A DNA stretch of 45,797 nucleotides from an uncultured Clostridia bacterium (GTDB lineage Bacteria > Bacillota > Clostridia > Oscillospirales > Ruminococcaceae). Position 1 is the first letter of the stretch. Every line of letters begins with the position of its first letter. Below, piece by piece: positions 1-7,744 of this stretch. The translations under genes were made by a program, and so were the position numbers. The DNA lies in NCBI GenBank assembly GCA_947627875.1, contig CANQXS010000021.1, forward strand, positions 1 to 45,797, in the 5' to 3' direction. The notes under the pieces are model-generated. The model was not told the DNA's origin and ran no database searches. It saw nothing but the letters and a program-made list of their open reading frames with translations.

Positions 1-2
1 TG

Positions 3-272
3 AGTGCAGCTGCCAAAAGGCTTGAGGACGGGATTGAGGAAACGCTTACATATATGGATTTCCCGTCGCAGCATTGGCTGAAGATCCGCACGAACAATGT
101 AATTGAGCGGCTAAACCGCGAGATTCGCCGCAGGACGAGAGTGGTCGGAGCGTTTCCTGACGGGAACTCGGCGCTGATGCTTGTTTGTGCGAGACTGCGC
201 TATGTCGCCGGCAAGGATTGGGGGTGCAAGAGATATTTGTGCATGAAATATCTTGATGAGGCTGCGGAATAA
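3..272 (+). CDS. IS256-family (mutator-type) transposase, 3' end only
   Basis: The reading frame is open from the left edge and ends at a stop, so only about the last 89 residues are visible. The segment NNVIERLNREIRRRTRVVG followed by FPDGNSALML is the conserved C-terminal signature of IS256/mutator DDE transposases, including the last catalytic Glu in the IERLNRE stretch. The rest of the gene lies outside the window, so I cannot say whether the element is intact. It borders an AT-rich accessory patch. The right end of the element is probably within about 120 bases after the stop, where the sequence becomes AT-rich with a GTTGACAGAACC-like end, but I could not pair it with the left end. Confidence 0.88.
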   Translation, partial: SAAAKRLEDGIEETLTYMDFPSQHWLKIRTNNVIERLNREIRRRTRVVGAFPDGNSALMLVCARLRYVAGKDWGCKRYLCMKYLDEAAE

Positions 273-440
273 TTTCACGGTATCGCTTCAAAGCGCTAAA
301 CTGCCCCTCGGCATGCCGAGGGTGATAATCCAAAAATATTACTTCATTCTATATGAATTTGCGAAAAAGGGTTGACAGAACCCACCGTTAGCTTTTGCAT
401 GGGTATTAGTCTGAGAACTTATGCTCAAAGCGCCTGTGAG

Positions 441-499
441 CGACGGTACGAGATCTGAACATTTTTATTGGAATGTCCGGATTTTGTACCGTCGTTTTT
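441..499 (+). terminator. Large hairpin with T-run, terminator-like
   Basis: CGACGGTAC at 441-449 pairs with GTACCGTCG at 486-494. The arms continue to pair, with wobble and mismatches, for about 23 positions, and five T follow the stem. It may terminate transcription entering from the IS256 element, or it may be the end structure of a mobile element. Confidence 0.5.
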
Positions 500-628
500 G
501 CGTGTAAAAGCCTTATTTATGCGATTTTACAGGTTCGTGAGTTTTCATAAGAAGCGCATTTGTAATTGCACTAACATTTCAAAATCAGCCCACAAAGACG
601 AGAATTATCAACTTTTGAACTATTATGT

Positions 629-721
629 CTATTTTTTATCTTTGAGTTTTCTTTCATAAAACGCCGATTCATAGGCGTTTGGCGTTTTGTATTTGATGAC
701 GGAATGTGGACGTTCATCATT
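629..721 (-). pseudogene. IS3-family transposase (OrfB) C-terminal remnant
   Basis: Read on the minus strand this encodes NDERPHSVIKYKTPNAYE and then about 12 lysine-rich residues before a stop. The N-x-E-R-P-H-S-x-I pattern is the conserved C-terminal signature of IS3/IS150-type integrases, just after the catalytic Glu region. The frame is closed by a TAA immediately upstream and nothing recognisable precedes it, so only about 30 codons survive. This is a fossil of an insertion sequence and is not functional. Confidence 0.65.
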
Positions 722-1059
722 TTATATATACACTATACTGCCCAAGTAGTTATTCTAAAGTATACAGCTTGTCCTGCAAAGGGGACGATACAATACAGTT
801 TACGGCTTTACGCACTTTGATTATATCATATTGTTTATCTAATAGTCTTTTTTGTAACAATAATTCTTGAGTCTACGTCAAGTGTAGTCCTCCTTGATAT
901 ATAATACAATAAGGAACATATCATATAAAGCCCTTGAACTATAATCTAAAGTATGATATAATAAAACAAATCATATAAGTATATTTGCGCTTGTGCAGCT
1001 AAATATGATGAGTTATGGATTGTTTAGTATGATATCAGTATTGTAAGGAGATGAATTAT

Positions 1060-3071
1060 ATGATAATGTCCCTTAGTGTTAAAAATCAGAGTATCGAAAC
1101 ATCCGGCATTACCAAAGACTATAAAGAGGCTATATGTGAGTATATTTGGAATGGATTTGAGGCTAATGCTACTGAAGTAAGAGTATCGTATACATGTTCT
1201 GAGTTGCAGGGAATTGATACTATTTCAATAACTGATAATGGTGATGGCATTAACTATGATAGCCTTTCTGAGACTTTCGGAGCTTTCTTGGCATCGCAAA
1301 AAAGTTCCTTATCGCTAAAGCTCAAAGCCAAAGCCAATAAAGGTAAGGGAAGGTTTTCGTTTAGTGCTTTTTCTTCTATCGCTAAATGGATTACAAAGTA
1401 TGATGATAATGGTGTAATTAAATCATATAGTATTACCCTTACTAATGAAAACAAAGAGACCTATGAGTATGATGAGCCTCAAGAAGTTAAAGATGATACC
1501 GTTTCCGGAACGACAGTAGTGTTCTATAACATATACGGAATATTGCCGGAGGATCTTGATATAAATTCGTTGGAAGATTTTCTTCTATATGAGTTTTCTT
1601 GGTATTTGTATTTGAACAGAGATAAAGGATATAAAATATATTTAAATGACACGGAGCTTGATTACTCAAAGCATATTAACACAAAATATAGTGATACAAC
1701 GATTGAGACTATAGGCAATAATCAATTTGAGATAAGTGTCATTGTTTGGAATGAGAAAATAAGTGAAAAATTTCGTATGTATTACTTTGATTCTAATAAT
1801 GTCATTAAAGGAATTGATACCACCACATATAATCGTAATACCGTAGATTTCAATCATAGCGTTTTTATTCATTCGCGCTTTTTTTACATGTGGCAGGAAG
1901 AACGCACATTTGATATTCCCGATCAAACCAGTCTGTTTACATATGAAGAGTCACAAAGAACGTTGAAAACTCTCAAAAAAGTTGTTCAGGCTTTTCTCGC
2001 GCAAAAAATTGGCTTATATATGTCCGGAAAGGCCGATGAAGAAATAAAAAAGATGATTGAGGTAAGAAAAACATTCCCTTCGTTTTCTGATGATGACTAT
2101 GGAAATCTGCGGAAACGAGTTTAATAAGGGTAACAAGGGAAATATACAGCCTCGAGCCCCGTATTTTTTACAAATTAAAAGAAATACAAGAAAAATCGTT
2201 ATTGGCCTTTCTAAACTTGCTTTTAAGCTCGGAAGAGAGGGAAAGTGTTTTAACTGTAATAGATGAAATAGTACAGTTGACGACTGACCAGAGGAAGAAA
2301 TTTTCAGATATTTTAAAAAAGACGCATCTTGAAAACATAATTGATACGATTGCGTTTGTTGAAAACCGATATAGAATTATTGAGACACTTAAAGAGATAG
2401 TATACGATCTCGGAAAGTTTGCAAACGAGAGAGATCACATTCAAAAAATAGTCGAACAGAATTACTGGATTTTCGGTGAACAATATCATTTGGCCAGTGC
2501 TGATAAAACTATGCAGCGTGCTTTGGAACAATACATACATATTCTATACGGAGCCAATGAGGAAATAGACGCATTACCTTTAGATGTTGAAAATCAACGG
2601 CGTATGGATATTTTCCTCTGTGGTGCAAGAAATGTCGAAACATCTTTCGGCAGCTATATAGAAGAAAACATGGTGATAGAACTGAAAGCGCCTAATGTTT
2701 CGCTAAATAAAACGGTTTAAAGACAAGTTGAGGATTACATGGATTATATACGCAGAAAACAACAATTTAATAGTCTTCAACGGCGCTGGAAGTTCATAGC
2801 TGTTTGTAAGTCTGTAGAAGAGAGCGTAAAAGATTTATATAAGGCGTTTGAAGGCTTCGGAAAGCCCGGTCTTGTATTTCAAAGTGAAAAGTATGAAATA
2901 TATGCATTTACATGGGATGATGTGTTTACAGGCTTTAATCTCAGGCATTCGTTTATGTTGGATAAGCTTAAATATAATCGAAATATTATTATGGATGAAT
3001 TAAAATCAGCTAACGATAAACGAGGTCGTGAAGCGGTAAATGAATTGACAGAAATGGCTATTGCCGAATAA
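1060..3071 (+). pseudogene. GHKL ATPase fused to Shedu-like PD-(D/E)XK nuclease, broken
   Basis: The N-terminal half is a GHKL (gyrase/Hsp90/MutL-type) ATPase: an N-box E-Y-I-W-N-G-F-E-A, a DNGDGI ATP-lid motif and a GKGRFSF glycine motif. The C-terminal half has a helical lead (QNYWIFGEQY) and a PD-(D/E)XK core, MDIFLCG then VIELKAP, followed by RQVEDY, as in Shedu/DUF4263 nucleases. Two lesions break it. Near 2119 the first frame runs into a stop at 2122, while the second frame continues without a gap; adding one base restores ..RKRDLIRVTREIYSLEPRIF. At 2718 a TAA interrupts KTV/RQVEDYMDYI in the same frame. Repaired, it would encode about 670 residues. The start is ATG 1060, nine bases after AAGGAG; ATG 1051 touches the ribosome site. 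The gene is AT-rich and lies beside transposase remnants, which suggests horizontal transfer. A defence role is inferred from the domain pairing. Confidence 0.8.
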
Positions 3072-3126
3072 TAGACTAACTATATTGCAAGTTTAAATTT
3101 TCTGATGCACTTTTGTTGAGAATAGA

Positions 3127-3175
3127 ATCACCTATCGTCATTCAACCCCATTTGGGTTAGATGTCAATAGGTGAT
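3127..3175 (+). terminator. Hairpin after the broken ATPase-nuclease gene
   Basis: ATCACCTAT at 3127-3135 pairs with ATAGGTGAT at 3167-3175. A second inner stem AACCC/GGGTT gives a two-step hairpin, followed by TTATT. It lies 56 bases after the last stop and is probably the native terminator of that gene. Confidence 0.5.
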
Positions 3176-3330
3176 TTATTGTATAAAGCGGGTTGTGCGT
3201 ATTAGATGTCACATTCCAATTTGGACAGATAATTTGAAAAACACGAAATCAAAAAACGAAAAGTATAATATGACGGTAATAACATCGATAGTTTTTTACG
3301 CTTACGCTATACGCAATTATTTCTCCGCAA

Positions 3331-3380
3331 GCACGAGCGGGACGCACGGGATTTTGCCCAAGATAGCGTCCTGCTCGCAC
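3331..3380. terminator. Imperfect inverted repeat 3' of the sigma-factor gene
   Basis: GCACGAGCGGGACGC at 3331-3345 pairs almost fully with GCGTCCTGCTCGCAC at 3366-3380 across a 20-base loop. The T-rich tail is on the plus-strand side. It lies just beyond the stop of the minus-strand sigma gene. The rest of 3176-3388 is AT-rich and shows nothing else. Confidence 0.4.
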
Positions 3381-3388
3381 TTTTACTT

Positions 3389-5008
3389 TTAAACCAGTAT
3401 CCAACTCGTTCCCTTGTAACGGTCGGGACCTATGAGCGGCTTTAGAGTGCGGCGCTCGGCGAGCTCCTCAAGGATTATATCGCCGAAGCGGTCGGTCATT
3501 TCGGCTGTCAGCTCTATCTGACCGGCTATAACGGGGGAGCTGTCCTCCCGAAGGATCTTTACGAGCTCTTCCCGAACCTTTTTGCAAAGCTGTCTGAGCT
3601 CTTCAAAATCGGGGTGGGATTTAAAGATGTCCGCGCAGACCTGCGGCGTGCAGTCGGAAGAAATTTTTCCCTCGAATACGAGTATGTCCGGCGTAACGCT
3701 GCCGTCGGGCTCGGTGTGGGCATACACTCCCTCGACGTTTTTCCAGAGGAGCTTTTCGCTCTCCGAGAGCTCCGTAACCTTTCTGCCGTTTTTTATGACG
3801 TCGGCAAGAAGGGTTATCGAGCCCGCAGCAAACTCGACGTCGGGGTTGTCCTCGCTTCCGCCGAAGCCGCAGACGGTCTGCCGCGCAAACGCCATATTAT
3901 CGGTTGCGGTGCTTCGGTTGTCAATCCCTCCGTAGGCGGGGTGGTCGTATTCCTCGAAGCCCACGAGCAGCCATTTTTCGCCGTTTTCGCGGACAGCCGG
4001 CGAGAGCGGGAGGCATTTTGCGCTGCGAAGGACTCCGTCGGCGATATACCAGAGGAGTTCATTGTCGGTTATCCTGCCGTTTCTTATACAACCGAGCGCC
4101 TTTATCTTCGGAAGGGAGTATTCCGCTACGCTTTGCAGCAGGTCGGCACCCTCGTTGGAGCTGCCGATCTGAACGTCATAGAGCTTTTTCTGGATATCGC
4201 GGGAGAGAATGGGGATATTTGTGATATACTTGCCGCCGACCTTTTTGAGCAGAGTCGTGCGGAGGAGCCCTTCTATTTCGTCCTCCATATAGGGCATCGC
4301 GACGCCGAGCGCTATTGCGAGTTCCTCGGCGGTCTCGGGATTGTTGGAGGCTTCGAGGAGAATGTTTTTGGGTATCTTCTTTTTAACCTCGTCAAAGGGC
4401 GAATTGTTTGCGGGGAACCACCCGCTGCCGTTGAAGATCACTTCCTCGGGCTTATAGCTTTTCGGTCCGAATTCTCTTGCCATATTTATTCCTTCTTTCA
4501 GTATTTTTCTTGCACGGAAAAGCCTCGACTTAACCGTGTTTTCGGGGAGATTCAAAGAGCGCGAGATGTCCTTTAAAGAGAGGTCGTCGATATAAAACGC
4601 CGTGAGGATATCGCGGTAATCAGAGGATATAAACGCCAGCTCGCGCCTTATGAGCTTCAGTTCTTCCTCTCTTATCAGCCTGTCCTCGAAGTGTTCCGAG
4701 CCGTCTTCAAGCTCATATTCCGAAATGTCTTCGCCTGCCGAGCGTTCGCGGGTTTTCCTTCGGCTCTCGGCATAGTCGGCATGGCGGTTGCGCGCCACCT
4801 GCCACACCCACGCCGCAAAGTTTTCGGGGCGGACGCCCTTTCGAAGCGCCGCTATGACCGCGAGCGAAATGTCGGAGCAAAGCTCCTCCGCCGCTTGGGT
4901 GCTGCCAGTCTTTCTGAGGCAGAAATAAAAGACCTTCTCCATAAAATCGCGGCAGTATTCGTGAACGAGCCCGTCGGAAGGCGGGAAATCGACCTTTTTG
5001 TCTCTCAC
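3389..5008 (-). CDS. ECF-type sigma-70 factor with winged-helix and large C-terminal domain (copy A)
   Basis: A sigma factor of about 539 residues, far longer than the roughly 170-200 of a plain ECF sigma. Region 2 (HEYCRDFMEKVFYFCLRKTG onward) and region 4 (RRELAFISSDYRDILTAFY, then NLPENTVKSRLFRARKIL) are clear. They are followed by the linker AREFGPKSYKPE, a helix-turn-helix-like segment (NPETAEELAIALGVAMPYME with a KKVGGKYITN wing) and about 280 residues I do not recognise. The start is taken as GTG 5008, nine bases after AAAGGAG; the in-frame ATG at 5017 directly touches the ribosome site and the ATG at 5044 lies upstream of it. There is no anti-sigma gene beside it. It is a tandem paralogue of the next gene and a relative of the one at 27.2 kb. 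The C-terminal part probably acts as a built-in sensor or regulator. Confidence 0.85.
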   Translation of the reverse strand: MRDKKVDFPPSDGLVHEYCRDFMEKVFYFCLRKTGSTQAAEELCSDISLAVIAALRKGVRPENFAAWVWQVARNRHADYAESRRKTRERSAGEDISEYELEDGSEHFEDRLIREEELKLIRRELAFISSDYRDILTAFYIDDLSLKDISRSLNLPENTVKSRLFRARKILKEGINMAREFGPKSYKPEEVIFNGSGWFPANNSPFDEVKKKIPKNILLEASNNPETAEELAIALGVAMPYMEDEIEGLLRTTLLKKVGGKYITNIPILSRDIQKKLYDVQIGSSNEGADLLQSVAEYSLPKIKALGCIRNGRITDNELLWYIADGVLRSAKCLPLSPAVRENGEKWLLVGFEEYDHPAYGGIDNRSTATDNMAFARQTVCGFGGSEDNPDVEFAAGSITLLADVIKNGRKVTELSESEKLLWKNVEGVYAHTEPDGSVTPDILVFEGKISSDCTPQVCADIFKSHPDFEELRQLCKKVREELVKILREDSSPVIAGQIELTAEMTDRFGDIILEELAERRTLKPLIGPDRYKGTSWILV

Positions 5009-5029
5009 GCTTTTCATCTCCTTTCGATA

Positions 5030-5060
5030 ATATAGTCGGTACACGAAAGAAAAGGTTGCA
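5030..5060 (-). promoter_or_regulatory. Shared ECF-like promoter, copy A
   Basis: On the minus strand TGCAACC (5054-5060) and CTATAT (5030-5035) are separated by exactly 18 bases. The same two-part motif precedes the other sigma copies. The predicted transcript begins almost at the ribosome site. Confidence 0.6.
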
Positions 5061-5101
5061 GAAAATTCGGGGAAATTTTTGCTGACAGTTTTGCATAAAC
5101 C

Positions 5102-5130
5102 GCTCCGCCCTCCTTCTCGGAGGGCGGAGC
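5102..5130 (-). terminator. Terminator after sigma copy B
   Basis: A 12-base perfect stem GCTCCGCCCTCC/GGAGGGCGGAGC with a five-base loop lies between sigma copy B and copy A. The T-run on the minus side is weak. Confidence 0.6.
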
Positions 5131-5147
5131 AGTGTGGAGAATTTATG

Positions 5148-6764
5148 TCAGTCCGCTGCGCCGCAGTAGAACGCCAGCGTGCAGACCGAGTTGTAAGCGT
5201 CCTCGGGGACTTTGAGCCGCCCCGCGTTCACCTCTTCGCGGACGGTAAGCCCGCGCATATGCGAAAGGGTACCGGCAACGCCGTTGAGCTGCTCCTTAAC
5301 GAGCGAGTTGCTTTCGGCGCGGACCGTCTCAAGAAGCCTGTTATAAAGCTCGCCGTCGAGCTCCAAAAGCTCCTTGAAGAGCGGGTGAGACTTGAAAAGC
5401 TTGGAGCATACGCTGTCGCCGCCATCTGTCCAACGCAAGTCGGGGATCCAAAGCACATCTGGGACTACCTTGCCGTCTTCGCCGACGTGGACCAGCATTT
5501 TCAGCTCATCGACAAACTTCTTTTCCGTCTCGGAAAGGCTGCCGTAGGTTTTGCCGCTTTTGATTATCCCGATGACCGACGGGATAGCGTCTGAATGTGT
5601 GCCAAGTTTGTTCCAATATGCCGCAACGTTGTATTCGTGAGGGACAAAGGCTGAAAGACATCTGCCTGATGCATCGCTCACGAAGTCGTTGCGGCTCACG
5701 AACGGGTCGTAGAAGTCGGTGTCTTCAAAGCCGTAAAAGGTCCAGCTCTCGCCGTTTTCGCGGACGGTCTCGGTCTGTCCTTCGTGAGCCGTTTCCGCGA
5801 CGGTCGAACATTCGCAGACCGCCCACCACTTGATATCTTCGTCGGTTATCCTGTCGGAGCGCACGAAATGCCTGCGTATCTCGGGGATAAGGTCTTCGGC
5901 GATTTTGTCGATGAGCTCCGCGCGCTTCGGCGAGACCTCAAGCTTTATGTCAAAAGCTTTTTTATGGGTCTCGGCGGAGACTATCGGGAAGTTGGTAACG
6001 TATTTGCTGCCTATCTTTTTGAGGAGGGTAGCCGCAACGAGGCGTTCCGCTTCCTCCTCCATATAGGGCGAGGCGATGCCGAGGGCGATGGAGAGCTCCT
6101 CTAAGGTCGCGGGGTTGTCCGAAGCCTCCAAAAGGACGTTCCTTGCAAACATCGTCTGAACCGCCGACCAGGGCAGCCCCGACGGCTGAGAGCCGCTTGC
6201 AACGAAGTTGATGTTCTCGGGCTTATAGCTTTTAGGTCCGAATTCTCTTGCCATATTTATACCTTCTTTCAATAATTTTCTGGCGCGGAAGAGCTTTGTC
6301 TTCACCGTGCCTTCGGGGAGGTCGAGCGATCGCGCTATATCCTTTACGCTTCTGTCGTCTATGTAGAAGGCTATGAGTATATTGCGGTAGTCGCTCGAGA
6401 TAAACGCCAGCTCGCGCCTCAGAAGCTTAATGTCCTCGCCGAGTATCAGTCCGTCTTCAACGCCTCGAGTATCGTCGGGAACGGAGTCGGTCTCGGCGTC
6501 GGGGTCAAAAAGCTCCGAAGCTCTGTGCTTTGCTATCGCCCAGAGGCGGTATCGGTTTTTGGCTATCCTGAATATCCACGCCGAAAAGTTCTCGGGAACG
6601 GTCCCTTTTTTGAGCGCCGTGATTATCTGAAGCGAAATGTCGGAGCTGAGGTCTTCGGCTTCGGTCGGACTGCCCGTCTTTTTAAGGCAGAAGTAAAACA
6701 GCTTCGAGAGGTAATCGCCGCAGTATTCGTGTATCAGGATATCCGCCGTGCTGGCTGCGTTCAT
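5148..6764 (-). CDS. ECF-type sigma-70 factor with winged-helix and large C-terminal domain (copy B)
   Basis: A 538-residue paralogue of the previous gene. Region 2 is at about residues 12-75 and region 4 at about 110-166 (RRELAFISSDYRNILIAFY; LPEGTVKTKLFRARKLL). The linker AREFGPKSYKPE is identical to copy A, and a winged-helix segment follows at about 205-262 (NPATLEELSIALGIASPYME). The remaining 275 residues share short blocks with copy A (RENGE-W---GFE; LFKSHP-F-EL). The start ATG follows AAAGGAGGAG by five to six bases. The C-terminal domain is unassigned. No anti-sigma factor or membrane partner is adjacent, so the fused domain is the likely control element. It is part of a tandem array with copy A and a truncated third copy. 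Confidence 0.87.
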   Translation of the reverse strand: MNAASTADILIHEYCGDYLSKLFYFCLKKTGSPTEAEDLSSDISLQIITALKKGTVPENFSAWIFRIAKNRYRLWAIAKHRASELFDPDAETDSVPDDTRGVEDGLILGEDIKLLRRELAFISSDYRNILIAFYIDDRSVKDIARSLDLPEGTVKTKLFRARKLLKEGINMAREFGPKSYKPENINFVASGSQPSGLPWSAVQTMFARNVLLEASDNPATLEELSIALGIASPYMEEEAERLVAATLLKKIGSKYVTNFPIVSAETHKKAFDIKLEVSPKRAELIDKIAEDLIPEIRRHFVRSDRITDEDIKWWAVCECSTVAETAHEGQTETVRENGESWTFYGFEDTDFYDPFVSRNDFVSDASGRCLSAFVPHEYNVAAYWNKLGTHSDAIPSVIGIIKSGKTYGSLSETEKKFVDELKMLVHVGEDGKVVPDVLWIPDLRWTDGGDSVCSKLFKSHPLFKELLELDGELYNRLLETVRAESNSLVKEQLNGVAGTLSHMRGLTVREEVNAGRLKVPEDAYNSVCTLAFYCGAAD

Positions 6765-6784
6765 CTTATCTCCTCCTTTCGTCT

Positions 6785-6815
6785 ATACAGTGTGAGGAAT
6801 TTGAATTCGGTTTCA
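6785..6815 (-). promoter_or_regulatory. Shared ECF-like promoter, copy B
   Basis: TGAAACC (6809-6815) and CTGTAT (6785-6790) on the minus strand are separated by 18 bases, with the start codon 20 bases after the -10-like box. TGAAAC is a typical ECF -35 element. Confidence 0.65.
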
Positions 6816-7046
6816 AAAAACTTTAAAAATTTTTCTGAACGCCGATTCTGAGCTCGTATTTGCCGCCCCGAAAACGTTTGCTGAGAAGCTTCCGTGAGGC
6901 TTTTTCTCGGTCGAAGCGGCAGTGAGCCTCGGGGAAACGTGAAGGTTCGATTCTTCGCAGGGTTGTCCGTCCGAGAATAAATAGCTTGAGAGATAATCGC
7001 AGCAGCGCTCGTTTAAATGCATTTTGGATGTGTAAGAAGATTTCAT
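6813..7046 (-). pseudogene. Truncated 5' end of a third tandem sigma-factor copy
   Basis: The first 25 or so codons (NERCCDYLSSYLF) match the start of copy B (IHEYCGDYLSKLF), and the DNA agreement runs on for about 50 bases. The promoter and the AAAGGAGGAG ribosome site upstream are also conserved. After that, sigma homology fades and region 2 is never completed; the remaining 45 codons look like random read-through into the promoter of copy B. I read it as a duplicated gene that lost nearly all of its coding sequence. A 77-residue product could still be made from an intact promoter and start, but its function is unlikely. Confidence 0.6.
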
Positions 7047-7066
7047 ATCATCTCCTCCTTTCGCCT

Positions 7067-7097
7067 ATACAGTGTGCGAAAAGGGGAGCGGGTTTCA
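7067..7097 (-). promoter_or_regulatory. Shared ECF-like promoter, truncated copy
   Basis: TGAAACC (7091-7097) and CTGTAT (7067-7072) on the minus strand are separated by 18 bases. The boxes and the 20-base leader are nearly the same as in copy B, while the spacer differs. Confidence 0.62.
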
Positions 7098-7111
7098 AAA
7101 TTTATGAAAAA

Positions 7112-7150
7112 TTTACCGGTCGGATCATACCGCAAGACCCGACCGGTAAA
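7112..7150 (-). terminator. Terminator of the response-regulator/HtrA operon
   Basis: TTTACCGGTCGG at 7112-7123 pairs perfectly with CCGACCGGTAAA at 7139-7150. On the minus strand the stem is followed by TTTTT, just after the DUF2442 gene. Confidence 0.75.
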
Positions 7151-7165
7151 AGCTGTTTATGATTT

Positions 7166-7447
7166 TTAAGCGGGAGTGCCGTTTTCGTAAAGCTCCTCCG
7201 GCGCTATATCTATTTCGCCGTCCTGCCAAACCGGCACGCCGTAGTCGATATATACGTCTTTAAAAACCGTTTCGTTTTTCAGAGGCGCAAAGGCAGGTCT
7301 TTCGAGAAGGTGCGAAAAGTCGTATATCTTTGCCTCGCCGTTGTTGAATCTTACCCAGAGGCGGTGACCGTCGAGGGGTCTGACCCCGCATATTCTTATC
7401 TCGGGAGAAGTATTCCCCGCATAAACTATGCCGTCTTTAATATACAT
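7166..7447 (-). CDS. DUF2442 domain protein
   Basis: A 93-residue protein of the DUF2442 type, recognised by the layout I-x-G-V-x-P-L-x-x-x-x-L-x-V-x-F-x-N-G-E, then Y-D-F-S-x-L and a closing VDIGVPVWQDG-like block, here DYGVPVWQDGEIDIAPEELYENG. In many bacteria this family is encoded directly after a DUF4160 gene, as here with a nine-base gap. The pair is sometimes discussed as toxin-antitoxin-like, but no activity can be read from the sequence. It is the last gene of the minus-strand operon and ends at a strong terminator. Confidence 0.85.
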   Translation of the reverse strand: MYIKDGIVYAGNTSPEIRICGVRPLDGHRLWVRFNNGEAKIYDFSHLLERPAFAPLKNETVFKDVYIDYGVPVWQDGEIDIAPEELYENGTPA

Positions 7448-7456
7448 ATCCGCTCC

Positions 7457-7723
7457 TTATCTCAGGGGTTCGATTTTTCCGAAAGGAACGCCCTGCACCG
7501 CTTTGTTCCAAGCCTGATAAAGCTCGTCTTCGTGTATGGCAGCCCAAGCCTGCACCAGCTTATACTGCTTTACCGGAAGCTGACCGGCAAGCAATTCGCC
7601 GTCGATGCCAACGGAAGCCTCGTATTCCGCATAATAAACGTGAAAATGGGGCTTGTGATGTTGGCTGTTGTCGTTATATATCATCTTTATTACAATGTTG
7701 TAAAATCTGCATAATTCAGGCAT
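7457..7723 (-). CDS. DUF4160 domain protein
   Basis: An 88-residue protein with the DUF4160 core: F-x-x-I-V-I-K-M-I-Y-N-D then HHKPHFHVYY, the histidine-rich signature, and GELLAGQLPVKQYKLVQAW at the end. The ATG follows GGAGG by six bases, and that ribosome site sits only about ten bases after the stop of the HtrA gene, so it is co-transcribed with it. The cellular role of the family is not known. The histidine cluster suggests metal or nucleic-acid contact, but that is inference. Confidence 0.87.
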   Translation of the reverse strand: MPELCRFYNIVIKMIYNDNSQHHKPHFHVYYAEYEASVGIDGELLAGQLPVKQYKLVQAWAAIHEDELYQAWNKAVQGVPFGKIEPLR

Positions 7724-7744
7724 TGTTATCCCTCCGAAAGCCTA

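Larger units (their letters stand above)
273..1059. other. AT-rich stretch without an intact gene
   Basis: This stretch is much richer in A and T than the chromosome to the right. It contains an 18-base perfect palindrome at 305-322 (CCCTCGGCATGCCGAGGG), a large hairpin at 441-494, an IS3-type transposase remnant at 629-721 and, from about 780 to 1050, only AT-rich promoter-like sequence ahead of the decayed ATPase-nuclease gene. The short plus-strand open frame at 468-659 lies across the hairpin and the remnant and is not a credible gene. Confidence 0.6.

Noticed and set aside
468-659. 63-codon plus-strand frame
   Set aside because: Covers half of a hairpin and the IS3 remnant; no ribosome site.
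2100-2130. Programmed frameshift in the ATPase-nuclease gene
   Set aside because: No slippery heptamer with a following structure is evident, and the second lesion (TAA 2718) points to decay.
2202-3071. Two separate small genes (2202-2720 and 2739-3071)
   Set aside because: Both are in the same frame and join across one TAA, and the first lacks its own start signal (TTG without ribosome site). They are parts of one broken gene.
3614-4576. 320-codon plus-strand open frame
   Set aside because: Antisense of sigma copy A; no ribosome site and no recognisable domain.
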